This document shows positions 57,197 to 64,000 of a stretch of DNA of 64,000 nt, in pieces. The notes under the pieces are model-generated. The model saw nothing but the letters and a program-made list of their open reading frames with translations, was not told the origin of the DNA and ran no database searches. A program made the translations under genes and the position numbers. Position 1 is the first letter of the stretch. Every line of letters begins with the position of its first letter. This stretch comes from Verrucomicrobiota bacterium (GTDB taxonomy: Bacteria > Verrucomicrobiota > Verrucomicrobiia > Limisphaerales > J093): assembly GCA_016716505.1 (NCBI GenBank), contig JADJWF010000011.1, positions 682,001 to 746,000 of the forward strand. Direction: 5' to 3'.

Positions 57197-57670
57197 TCAC
57201 CCGCCCAACTCGTGAAACGTCACCGCCACGCGGTCCGCCGCGAGGTCCAACAGGGCCACACTGCGGGGCAGCCCGAAACGACTGCGACCGGCCGAGCCGG
57301 GATTCAAGTAAAACACCCCGTCGTGCCGGGATTCGTAGGGTTGGTGGGTGTGGCCAAAAACCACCAAGGTCGGGCGCTCGACCGCCAGGCGACGCGTGAA
57401 CGCGGGGGTCGGCCGCCGCGGGTCCACAATGTGCTGAACGAGGAGGCGATGCCCCGCGATGATCAGGGTGGCGGTTTCCGGCCAGCCAAAGCATGGATCG
57501 TCCGTGTTCCCGCCGACCGCCGTCACCGGGGCCACGCGCTCCAGTTCGGTGACGATTCGGGGCAGGCCGATATCCCCCGCGTGAACGATGCGTTCCACGC
57601 CGGCGAACAAGTCGAGCACCCGGGCATCGAGGAAATTATGCGTGTCAGCGATGACGCCAATCCGGGCCAT
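57197..57670 (-). CDS. Metallophosphoesterase, MJ0936/YfcE family
   Basis: 157 aa from the ATG at 57670. Metal-site motifs run in order: IGVIADTHNFLD, VHAGDIG, VGGNTDD, then FGHTHQPYESR and NPGSAGRSRFG. This set is diagnostic for small calcineurin-like phosphodiesterases. The physiological substrate is not predictable. It lies 50 bp downstream of the DUF6580-like gene on the same strand. Confidence 0.95.
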   Translation of the reverse strand: MARIGVIADTHNFLDARVLDLFAGVERIVHAGDIGLPRIVTELERVAPVTAVGGNTDDPCFGWPETATLIIAGHRLLVQHIVDPRRPTPAFTRRLAVERPTLVVFGHTHQPYESRHDGVFYLNPGSAGRSRFGLPRSVALLDLAADRVAVTFHELGG

Positions 57671-57720
57671 GATAGGGAGGACGCGGCGCTCTGAGGGGCG
57701 AGCCCGTGACGAGCACGGCC

Positions 57721-58338
57721 TCACGCCTTGGCTTCATCCGCTTCGGCCGCTTCTTCAGGCTCCTCATCGGGCGCGGTGGTCTCTTCCTCGCTGGTCTCCC
57801 GGGATTCGCTGAGCTTCATCGCGCCGGCGAAAAGGCCGGTGAACAGGCCGCCGCTGAGCAGGGTGTTGCGGAAGAATTCCCAAGTCTGGGGGTAGCCGGC
57901 GGTGCCCTTGGTCAGCGCGGTGATCCAGCCGCCGAGCGTCTTGGTGTACTCCGGGTTTGCGAAGGGATTGAAGAACCACGCCAGCGTATTGGTGACCAGG
58001 TAGAAGAGAATGGCGCCCGACACTCCTCCCGCCAGCAAGGACAACCACGAACTGCGCCGGGAAAACTGTCGCCCCAGCAGGATGAGGGAGGCATACGCCA
58101 GGAGACTGGCGAGCAGATGCGGTTGCAGCAAGGCCGCCCCGTAATACCAGTTCAGCAGCAGGTCGGTGCCGAGCATCACACTCAGGGGCAGCCACCAGGC
58201 GATTGCCCCGCTGAAGTACACTCCGGCGCAAAACAAAAGCCCATAGGCCGCGCTGAAGTTCGGCGGCATCAACCCCGGAACCCGGGTGAGCGCGAACACC
58301 AGCAGCAGGATGATGGGCAGGGTCTGCTTCGCTTTCAC
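57721..58338 (-). CDS. DUF6580-like integral membrane protein
   Basis: 205 aa from the GTG at 58338 (KAKQTLPIILLLVFALTR). Five to six TM segments; motif FALTRVPGLMPPNFSAAYGLLFCAG and LPLSVMLGTDLLLNWYYG. The topology and size recall ECF-transporter S components, which import vitamins, but no EcfA/T genes are nearby. The C-terminus is acidic and soluble (TSEEETTAPDEEPEEAAE). Confidence 0.75.
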   Translation of the reverse strand: MKAKQTLPIILLLVFALTRVPGLMPPNFSAAYGLLFCAGVYFSGAIAWWLPLSVMLGTDLLLNWYYGAALLQPHLLASLLAYASLILLGRQFSRRSSWLSLLAGGVSGAILFYLVTNTLAWFFNPFANPEYTKTLGGWITALTKGTAGYPQTWEFFRNTLLSGGLFTGLFAGAMKLSESRETSEEETTAPDEEPEEAAEADEAKA

Positions 58339-58489
58339 GGTGCGGGCAGCATATACGGAGCGAGCGGTCTGACAAGGTGGATGGCGGGAGAGGGGCGCGG
58401 CCATCTGAGCAAGATGAGGTTGGGTCAAACACCCTCGGCGTTTCGCTCCGGACTTGCCGACGGCCGAGAGATACGGTCACCCTGAGTTC

Positions 58490-59473
58490 ATGCGGATCTC
58501 CTCGATTACCTTGGCGGCCCTGTTGAACGCGGCGTTTTGGATGGTGGCGGCGGGCCAATCCCCCTCGCTCGCCGAGCGACTGGGCTACCGGGCCGATGAT
58601 CGGTTGCTCATCATCAACGGCGACGACGCCGGGATGTGTCATGCCGCCAACGCGGGCACGCTCGAGTCGCTTGAACAGGGGCTCATGACCTCCGCCACAG
58701 TCATGGTGCCGTGTCCTTGGTTTTCGCACCTGGCCGATCACGCGCGGCGCAATCCGCGGCTCGATTTCGGCGTGCATCTCACCCACACGTCCGAATGGAA
58801 GTTCTACCGTTGGGGGCCGGTGAGCCCGCGCTCGGAAGTCCCGACCTTGTTGGACGCGGACGGATACCTCTGGCGGTCCGTACCGGAAGTGTATGCCAAC
58901 GCCAAACCGGAGGAGGCTCTGGCCGAGGGCCGCGCCCAGATTCGCAAAGCCATCGCCGCCGGCCTCGACATCACCCACCTCGACTCGCACATGGGCACGC
59001 TGCAACTGGATTTGCGCTTCGTCGAGGTGTATCGCCAACTCGCGGTGGAGTTTGACCTCCCAGTTCGAATGGCTTCGCAGGCCACGCTCGAAAAATTCGG
59101 GCAGCCCGGATTGCGCGCGCGGTTCAGCCGCGACGGAATTGTGTTCCCGGACGATTTCATTTACGAGGAACTCAAGGAAATGCCGGCGGATGTGAAGGGA
59201 TTCTGGCTGCGCGTGGTCCGCAACCTGAAGCCGGGCGTGACCGAGTTGTACATCCACGCCGCCAAGCCCACCGACGAATTGCGCGCCATCACCGGGAGCT
59301 GGAAGACGCGGGGCGAGGAGTTCGAAGTCTTCACCCATGACGCGGACATGCGCCGTGCTGTGTCCGAGTTGGGCATCATTCGCATCGGCTACCGGCCGCT
59401 GCGCGACCTGCAACGGGCAGAACGGGGCCGTGCGGCTCAAGGTGCCGCGCAGCCGAGGGCGGTTCAGCCCTGA
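58490..59473 (+). CDS. Exported ChbG/YdjC-family deacetylase
   Basis: 327 aa from the ATG at 58490, with a signal peptide (AALLNAAFWMVAAGQS). Catalytic and metal motifs: INGDDAGMCHAAN (Asp pair), FGVHLTHTSEW and THLDSHMGTLQ (the His residues). The family removes acetyl groups from chito-oligosaccharides or related sugars. Export and neighbouring secreted proteins suggest processing of external or cell-wall sugar. There is a 950-bp gap to the next plus-strand gene. Confidence 0.92.
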   Translation: MRISSITLAALLNAAFWMVAAGQSPSLAERLGYRADDRLLIINGDDAGMCHAANAGTLESLEQGLMTSATVMVPCPWFSHLADHARRNPRLDFGVHLTHTSEWKFYRWGPVSPRSEVPTLLDADGYLWRSVPEVYANAKPEEALAEGRAQIRKAIAAGLDITHLDSHMGTLQLDLRFVEVYRQLAVEFDLPVRMASQATLEKFGQPGLRARFSRDGIVFPDDFIYEELKEMPADVKGFWLRVVRNLKPGVTELYIHAAKPTDELRAITGSWKTRGEEFEVFTHDADMRRAVSELGIIRIGYRPLRDLQRAERGRAAQGAAQPRAVQP

Positions 59474-59554
59474 CCGGCGCCGGGCGAGGTGTCGTTGAAC
59501 GAAGCTTGTTCGACGCCGGGCAGGCGGCCTGCAACGTTGGCCCCGGTGGCTGCC

Positions 59555-59594
59555 AAAAAAGAAATCCCCGTCCAGTCTTCCGACCGGACGGGGA
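59555..59594 (-). terminator. Rho-independent terminator of the candidate ncRNA
   Basis: Read on the minus strand: TCCCCGTCC-GGTC, loop GGAA, GACT-GGACGGGGA, a continuous 13-bp stem with one G-U pair, then TTTCTTTTTT. No minus-strand protein gene lies upstream of it. Read on the plus strand there is no T-tract, so it does not serve the deacetylase gene. Confidence 0.9.
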
Positions 59595-60427
59595 CAAACC
59601 GGGGGTGGGAGTTCGCCACGCTCTCTTTCCCGATGCCGGCATTAGGCGCCGCGTGGGCTGCCGGCTCCCCGACGCTATTCTCCATGGCAAACGGAGTCTT
59701 CGGCCTCATAGCAGGGCCGCCCAGCGTCTTACGACCGCTGAGTTTTGAGTGAGGCCTCTTGGCCCGCCACCCGGTGTTTGCACCACCGGTGAGCGAACCG
59801 AGCAGCGACACGCCTGCGATTTTCGATCCGCGTCACTGCCGCTTAGCGCCGGGACGGCCACGGCGGTTGGCCGTGCGTTGGCCCGGTGCCACGGGTCTGA
59901 CCTCTTACCTCTCAGGTTGCCTTTTGCTCGCAGGCCAGCGGTGTCGCTTTTAACATCGCCGGCGTTTCGGGAGTTTTTCACGGGTCATGCCGCGACTCCG
60001 TGTCCTCCCCGTCGTGGAGGCCCGTTTTGTCCCGCCTTTCGGCGGATTTCGCAGGCTGGCTCCCTCGTGGGAACCGCCAGAACCGTCCACGCCGTGCTGG
60101 CGCGCAGTAGCAACCAAGTGCCCTCTGGGCAACTGCCATTCGCCCCCGGCCCGAAACCAGCCTGAGGCTACTTGACTCGACTCGGAGCGGCTTCTCATCG
60201 CTCCTCGCCGCGCAATCCCTCGCTCGCGTCTTGGCGGCGCGCGAACACCGCCAGAGGGACTGGTGAATCCTGCCTGCCTTCGTCGGGTTTTTACGCCCGC
60301 TCTCCGACAGGGGCCGGGCCAACCAGCCTGGCCCGACCTTTACCCGGTCACCCGGGTTTATCTTGAGTTCGCCGCCAGCCTTCTTTCGTCCGCCGGATCG
60401 GCTCACTCGGTTCTTTCAATGAACTGT
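59555..60427 (-). ncRNA. Candidate large structured non-coding RNA (about 870 nt)
   Basis: No credible protein is encoded. Plus-strand positions of hairpins that fold on the minus strand are: 60342-60357 (6 bp, GUGA loop), 60312-60338 (10 bp), 60282-60308, the stacked pair 60216-60221/60254-60259 and 60232-60237/60248-60253, 60184-60204, 60107-60111/60167-60171 closing an internal 60120-60130 hairpin, 60032-60045 (5 bp, GAAA loop), 60004-60020, 59980-59984/60021-60025, 59854-59874, 59771-59789, 59722-59740 (GUAA loop) and 59635-59665 (7 bp). It ends with a GGAA-capped terminator. GNRA loops appear only in the minus-strand reading, which fixes the orientation. The conserved GAGGAAAGTCC of RNase P RNA and the tRNA-like ends of tmRNA are absent. 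Function unknown; the RNA call is inference. Confidence 0.6.
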
Positions 60428-60431
60428 CGAA

Positions 60432-60459
60432 AGGATATCCAGCCGCCCCGGAGCGTCAA
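60432..60459 (-). promoter_or_regulatory. Sigma-70-like promoter of the candidate ncRNA
   Basis: On the minus strand, -35 TTGACG (60459-60454), 16-nt spacer, -10 TATCCT (60437-60432), with an A/T-rich stretch directly upstream (60460-60480). A start near 60425-60427 is inferred. Confidence 0.6.
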
Positions 60460-60479
60460 CAAAAAATGCTCGCAAAATG

Positions 60480-60493
60480 TTGATTTTGAGCAA
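60480..60493. promoter_or_regulatory. FNR/CRP-like operator
   Basis: TTGAT-TTTG-AGCAA matches the FNR consensus TTGAT-N4-ATCAA in 9 of 10 positions. It is centred at 60486.5, about -61.5 from an ncRNA start at 60425, a classic class I activator position, and 340-370 bp from the divergent ccoI-like gene. Confidence 0.45.
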
Positions 60494-60826
60494 CTTGTGA
60501 ATTGTTTGTGAACAACCTTTTTGGTCGCTTGGAAATCAGTGGATTTCGCTCGCGACCTTTCGTCGCATCTTCCTGACCAACGCTTCCGCGCGAGCACATT
60601 TTCTCCAACCCCGGAGCAGATTTTACCGATCTCCGGCTCGCCCGAGGTTCGGCGTCTTTCCACTGAGTTTGCGCCCCGCCTGCTGGTTTCACCGACAGGC
60701 ATGCTCCCGGCAAGATGCTTCAGGCGTCTTCCTTTACGCTTCCGCTGAACAACGGCAATCGGCATGCTCTTGGCGCTGTTGGGTCCGTCGAAAACCGCCC
60801 CGGACCGTCCGGGTTAGCTCGCTGCC
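60494..60826 (+). other. Upstream region of the ccoI-like gene
   Basis: Locally AT-rich at its left end, with TTGTGAATTG and TTGTGAACAA in tandem (60495-60515). Open frames here lack family resemblance. It must contain the promoter of the ATPase gene. Confidence 0.4.
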
Positions 60827-60856
60827 TTGCCACCGGTCGCCGAACCACCATCGCCC

Positions 60857-63310
60857 GTGACCAATGCCCCGCTCGTCGCTGACCAGCGACCGGCGGAGAA
60901 GGCTTGCTTTCACTGCGGCCTTCCGTGCGGTGGCGTGGCGATCGAGAAGGGGGGAAAGGTGTTTTGCTGTCACGGTTGCGAAACGGTCCACGACCTCCTG
61001 AGCCAGAGCGGGCTGGCGCAGTTTTACGACCTGAACGAGCACCCCGGAACCCGCGTGAGCGGGGCGCCGCCACGGGAGCGATTCGGCTTTCTGGATGATC
61101 CGACTGTGCAGGAGCAAATGCTGGACTTTACGGATGGTCGCACGAGCCGCGTCACCCTGCGTGTCCCGGCCATCCATTGCGTGGCGTGTGTCTGGCTGCT
61201 CGAAAACCTGTTCCGCCTTCATCCGGGCATCGGCAAATCCACGGTCAACTTCACGCGGCGGGAGGTGGCGATCTGGTTCTCGCCGGACCGGATCAAGCTG
61301 AGCGAACTCGTCGCTTTGCTCGCGTCCATCGGGTACGAACCCTCGCTGACGCTGGGAGAACTCGACAAGGCGAAGCCGCATCCGGCGCGCCGACGGCTGC
61401 ATCTGCAGGTGGGTGTGGCGGGGTTTGCCTTCGGCAACATCATGCTGTTCAGCCTGCCGTTGTACTTGGGGTTGGATAGTGTCAGCGCCCCGACGTTCCG
61501 CTGGCTGTTCGGCTGGCTCAGCCTGTTGTTGGCTCTCCCGGTGCTCGTTTACAGCGCGGCCGATTATTTCCGTTCGGCCTGGCTGAGTTTTCGCCAGCGA
61601 GTCATGACGCTGGATGTGCCCATCGCAGCCGGCCTGGTGGCGTTGTACGGCCAGAGTGCCTACGAGATCCTGTCCGGGACGGGGGAAGGCTATTTGGATT
61701 CACTTGCCGGCCTCGTGTTCTTTCTCCTTTGCGGAAAGATCTTTCAGGCCAAGACATACGACCGGATGGCGTTTGACGCGGACTACCGTGCGTTTTTCCC
61801 TTTGTCGGTCACGCGGATTACCGATGCCGGCGAAGTCAGCGTGGCCCTTTCCGCGATCTGCGTGGGCGACCGTCTGCGGGTGCGGAATGGGGAGTTGATC
61901 CCGGCCGACGCCAAGCTGGTGGCCGGCGAGGCTCACATTGACTACAGCTTTGTCACGGGCGAGGCGGAACCCGTCACGCGTGAGGTGGGCGACCGACTGT
62001 ATGCGGGCGGGCGGCAAGTGGGCGGCGCCATCGAAATCGAGACGATCAAGCCCGTGTCCCAGAGCTATCTGACCTCGCTCTGGAACCACGACACTTTCGC
62101 CAAGGACCATCGCGATCCGCTGAACACGCTGACCAACCGTTACAGCCGGCGGTTCACCCTCATCGTGGTTTCGATTGCCCTGGGCGCTCTCGGCTGGTGG
62201 TGGTGGGCAGGCAACGGCGGCAGAGGTCTCAAGGCGTTCACGTCGGTCCTGATCGTCGCCTGTCCCTGCGCGCTGGCGTTGGCCGCGCCGTTCACCCTCG
62301 GCACGGCCCTTCGGCTGCTGGGCCGGTTTCGCGTGTTCCTCAAAAATGCCCAAGTCGTGGAGCGGCTGGCGCGGGTGACCGCCGTCGTCTTCGACAAGAC
62401 GGGGACCTTGACCCTCGCCGGGGCGGGAGGCGTCCAGTTTGTAGGCGCGGGGGAGGACTTGACGCCAGCGGAGCGGCTGGCAGTGCATTCGTTGACGAGC
62501 CATTCGACGCACCCCTATTCGGTACGGGTGAGCGAGTTCACCGATGACGGCAAGGCACCCGAAACGGTGACGGATTTCCGCGAAACGCCCGGCTGTGGCA
62601 TCGAAGGCCACGTCCAGGGGAAACGACTGCTGCTGGGGTCACGCGCCTGGCTCGAACAGCGCGGCGTGACCATGACTGGCTTGGATTTGCCCGCCGGCAG
62701 TGCCGTGCATCTGGCCGTCGCGGGTCGTCTGCGGGGAGCGTTTGTGCTGGCTGGATCCCTGCGGCCCGGCATCGGGGCGCTCGTGGCGGAATTGAAGCCC
62801 GCGTTCCGGCTGTCGCTGCTCAGCGGCGACAACGAAAAAGAGCGCGCTCAATTTGCCGGGGTCTTCGGACCTGACGCGGAACTGCGCTTCAATCAGACGC
62901 CATTCGACAAGCTCACGACCGTCTCCCGGCTGCGAAAAGATGGCGAGACGGTCATGATGGTCGGGGACGGCCTGAATGATGCGGGGGCGCTGCGGGAGGC
63001 GGACGTCGGAGTGGCCGTGGTCGAGAAGATCGGCGCCTTTTCGCCAGCCAGCGACGTAATCGCCGATGGCGGCCGGGTGAGGGAACTGGGCCGCGTCCTG
63101 CGTTTCGCGCGCCGGGCGGAGTGGGTGGTCAAGCTGAGTTTTGTCGTCTCGGCGCTCTACAACGTGGTGGGGGTCAGCATCGCGGCCACAGGACTGCTCT
63201 CGCCGGTCATCTGCGCGATTCTCATGCCGCTGAGCTCGATCACGGTGGTGACGATCGCTTGGGGGGCGACGACGCTGGCCGCACGGCGGGAAGGCTTGGT
63301 GGAGGGGTGA
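60857..63310 (+). CDS. ccoI: CcoI/FixI-like P1B-type copper-transporting ATPase
   Basis: 817 aa from the GTG at 60857; a TTG at 60827 is possible. The N-terminal Cys-rich domain (C17, C20, C24, C37, C38, C41) is the type attached to CcoI/FixI ATPases, followed by an HMA domain with C108-VA-C111. Eight TM helices; the metal-transport motif CPC at 469-471; DKTGT with phosphorylated D513; GDGLND at 703-708. CcoI/FixI exports Cu for assembly of cbb3-type cytochrome oxidase. No ccoNOP genes are visible in the remaining 0.7 kb, so the oxidase link is by family only. Confidence 0.87.
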   Translation: MTNAPLVADQRPAEKACFHCGLPCGGVAIEKGGKVFCCHGCETVHDLLSQSGLAQFYDLNEHPGTRVSGAPPRERFGFLDDPTVQEQMLDFTDGRTSRVTLRVPAIHCVACVWLLENLFRLHPGIGKSTVNFTRREVAIWFSPDRIKLSELVALLASIGYEPSLTLGELDKAKPHPARRRLHLQVGVAGFAFGNIMLFSLPLYLGLDSVSAPTFRWLFGWLSLLLALPVLVYSAADYFRSAWLSFRQRVMTLDVPIAAGLVALYGQSAYEILSGTGEGYLDSLAGLVFFLLCGKIFQAKTYDRMAFDADYRAFFPLSVTRITDAGEVSVALSAICVGDRLRVRNGELIPADAKLVAGEAHIDYSFVTGEAEPVTREVGDRLYAGGRQVGGAIEIETIKPVSQSYLTSLWNHDTFAKDHRDPLNTLTNRYSRRFTLIVVSIALGALGWWWWAGNGGRGLKAFTSVLIVACPCALALAAPFTLGTALRLLGRFRVFLKNAQVVERLARVTAVVFDKTGTLTLAGAGGVQFVGAGEDLTPAERLAVHSLTSHSTHPYSVRVSEFTDDGKAPETVTDFRETPGCGIEGHVQGKRLLLGSRAWLEQRGVTMTGLDLPAGSAVHLAVAGRLRGAFVLAGSLRPGIGALVAELKPAFRLSLLSGDNEKERAQFAGVFGPDAELRFNQTPFDKLTTVSRLRKDGETVMMVGDGLNDAGALREADVGVAVVEKIGAFSPASDVIADGGRVRELGRVLRFARRAEWVVKLSFVVSALYNVVGVSIAATGLLSPVICAILMPLSSITVVTIAWGATTLAARREGLVEG

Positions 63311-63398
63311 TCACTTGCGCGGGGCGGCGGCGTTTCTAACATCACCCTTGGTCTGGCTCCGCCCTTCGCCCGGGCGTGCCGGCCAGCTCCGAAGCTCC

Positions 63399-64000
63399 AT
63401 GCCGAAAATCGCTTCGAATCTCCTGACTGACCCGGCCGCGGCCGCGCGGGAACGCTGGGCGCAACTGGCCGAGTGCCGTGCGGTCCGTGAGCAGCAGGTG
63501 GCGTTCACTTGCGCAACTGGCGTTCCGCTGACACTTCTTCCGGCCAGCCGTTCCGCGCAAGAGGCGATGCCTGCGGCCTTCTGTGTCACGGGCTGCCTCG
63601 GTCATCCGAGCGGCGACCTCTGTCAGCGCAAGCTGCTGGCCGCCGAGAAACGCGCCGTGACCCGCGCGCAGCCAGTGCAATACTGCTGCCCGTCGGGCTT
63701 GGTGAAAATCCTGGTGCCGGTGTTCCACGGCGGGCAGCACATGGGCAGCCTGCTGGCGGGGCCTTTCACGTTGCAGTCGCTGGACGGAGAGCGTCTCGGC
63801 GAACTGATGGCCCGCCTTGAAGCGGCCGGCCTCGGCGGGCGGGTGCGCGAACTGGAGGAGACTTGGCGGCACAGCCCCCTGCTGTCTTCCGAAAAATGTC
63901 GGGCGGCGGCCACGCTACTGGGCATGTTTGCCCGCTACCTCGAGGAGTTCGCCCGCAAAACCGCCCCCGCCGGGCGGTCCGGACGTCCACCGCTGCTGGA
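63399..64000 (+). CDS. PocR-domain regulator, N-terminal part (cut by the window edge)
   Basis: 200 codons are visible from the ATG at 63399 with no stop. The PocR sensory domain is recognisable: an N-terminal helix (AQLAECRAVREQQVAFTCAT), a Cys-rich centre (FCVTGCLGHPSGDLCQRKLL), then QPVQYCCPSGLVKILVPVFHGGQHMGSLLAGPF. PocR domains usually precede an AraC-type helix-turn-helix, a histidine kinase or a GGDEF domain; that part lies outside the window. The Cys pattern could bind metal or a cluster. It lies 88 bp after the copper ATPase on the same strand. Confidence 0.8.
   Translation, partial: MPKIASNLLTDPAAAARERWAQLAECRAVREQQVAFTCATGVPLTLLPASRSAQEAMPAAFCVTGCLGHPSGDLCQRKLLAAEKRAVTRAQPVQYCCPSGLVKILVPVFHGGQHMGSLLAGPFTLQSLDGERLGELMARLEAAGLGGRVRELEETWRHSPLLSSEKCRAAATLLGMFARYLEEFARKTAPAGRSGRPPLL

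Noticed and set aside
59978..60406. A 142-codon minus-strand frame inside the candidate ncRNA
   Set aside because: Composition (Arg/Gly/Ser runs) is not protein-like, there is no Shine-Dalgarno sequence, and the frame covers only half of the structured region.
59555..60427. RNase P RNA or tmRNA as the identity of the structured region
   Set aside because: The nearly invariant GAGGAAAGTCC and ACAGAA...GGCTTA blocks of RNase P RNA are not found, and tmRNA's tRNA-like termini and tag frame are missing. The length is also about twice too large.
60495..60515. Two TTGTGAAnnn motifs resembling DnaA boxes in an AT-rich patch (possible oriC)
   Set aside because: Each deviates from the TTATnCACA consensus, there are only two, and no dnaA, dnaN or other origin-linked genes are present. 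Promoter context explains the AT-richness.

Overview
The window is strongly GC-rich bacterial DNA and most probably comes from a member of the Verrucomicrobiota (PVC group). This is judged from gene content alone. The evidence is a PSCyt1/DUF1549/DUF1553 protein followed by a DUF1501 protein, very large secreted proteins with lamin-tail and CotH domains, repeated PQQ-type beta-propellers, a chlamydia/verrucomicrobia-style long GreA, and few clear Shine-Dalgarno sequences. No rRNA, tRNA, CRISPR array, transposase or integrase was found.

Layout. 0-16 kb is accessory. It starts with a remnant of a type I restriction subunit, then a NarL-type response regulator whose 3' end is repeated as a 105-bp direct repeat 8.3 kb downstream. 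Between the two repeat copies lie a 1590-aa lamin-tail/CotH protein and a 907-aa secreted protein. These are followed by a lipoprotein, a small-protein/nucleotidyltransferase pair, and two secreted beta-propellers. 15-23 kb is housekeeping: rsmB, a long greA-like gene, a periplasmic glutathione peroxidase, mutS, two tandem paralogous membrane mini-proteins and a DUF971 gene. 23-31 kb holds two adjacent PQQ-propeller genes, a CBS protein, a coiled-coil/TPR protein and a YjbQ-family enzyme. 31-38 kb carries the PSD1/DUF1501 pair and a mannose-6-phosphate-isomerase-like cupin. 39-51 kb mixes central metabolism (acnA, xseB-dxs, icd) with a Crp/Fnr regulator, a TerY-like VWA protein and a Tat-exported putative glycoside hydrolase. 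51-59 kb holds an Smr protein, a coiled-coil protein, clpP-clpX, a NupG-like transporter, a cNMP-binding protein, a phosphodiesterase, a DUF6580-like membrane protein and a ChbG/YdjC deacetylase. 59-64 kb ends with a CcoI/FixI-like copper ATPase and a PocR-domain regulator that is cut by the window edge.

The most striking non-protein feature is the region 59555-60427. It has no credible protein gene. On the minus strand it shows a promoter-like pair (TTGACG, 16 nt, TATCCT), at least a dozen strong hairpins, four of them capped by GNRA tetraloops, and a 13-bp-stem rho-independent terminator followed by a T-tract. I interpret this as an independently transcribed structured RNA of about 870 nt. 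I could not match it to RNase P RNA, tmRNA or SRP RNA by their conserved sequence blocks. An FNR-like half-palindrome lies centred about 61.5 nt upstream of the inferred start, between this RNA and the divergent ccoI-like gene.

Other notable points: an outer-membrane protein gene runs in frame into icd through what looks like a small frameshift; a common beta-sandwich-like module is shared by four otherwise unrelated secreted proteins; and a second, truncated copy of the small-protein/nucleotidyltransferase module lies next to icd.
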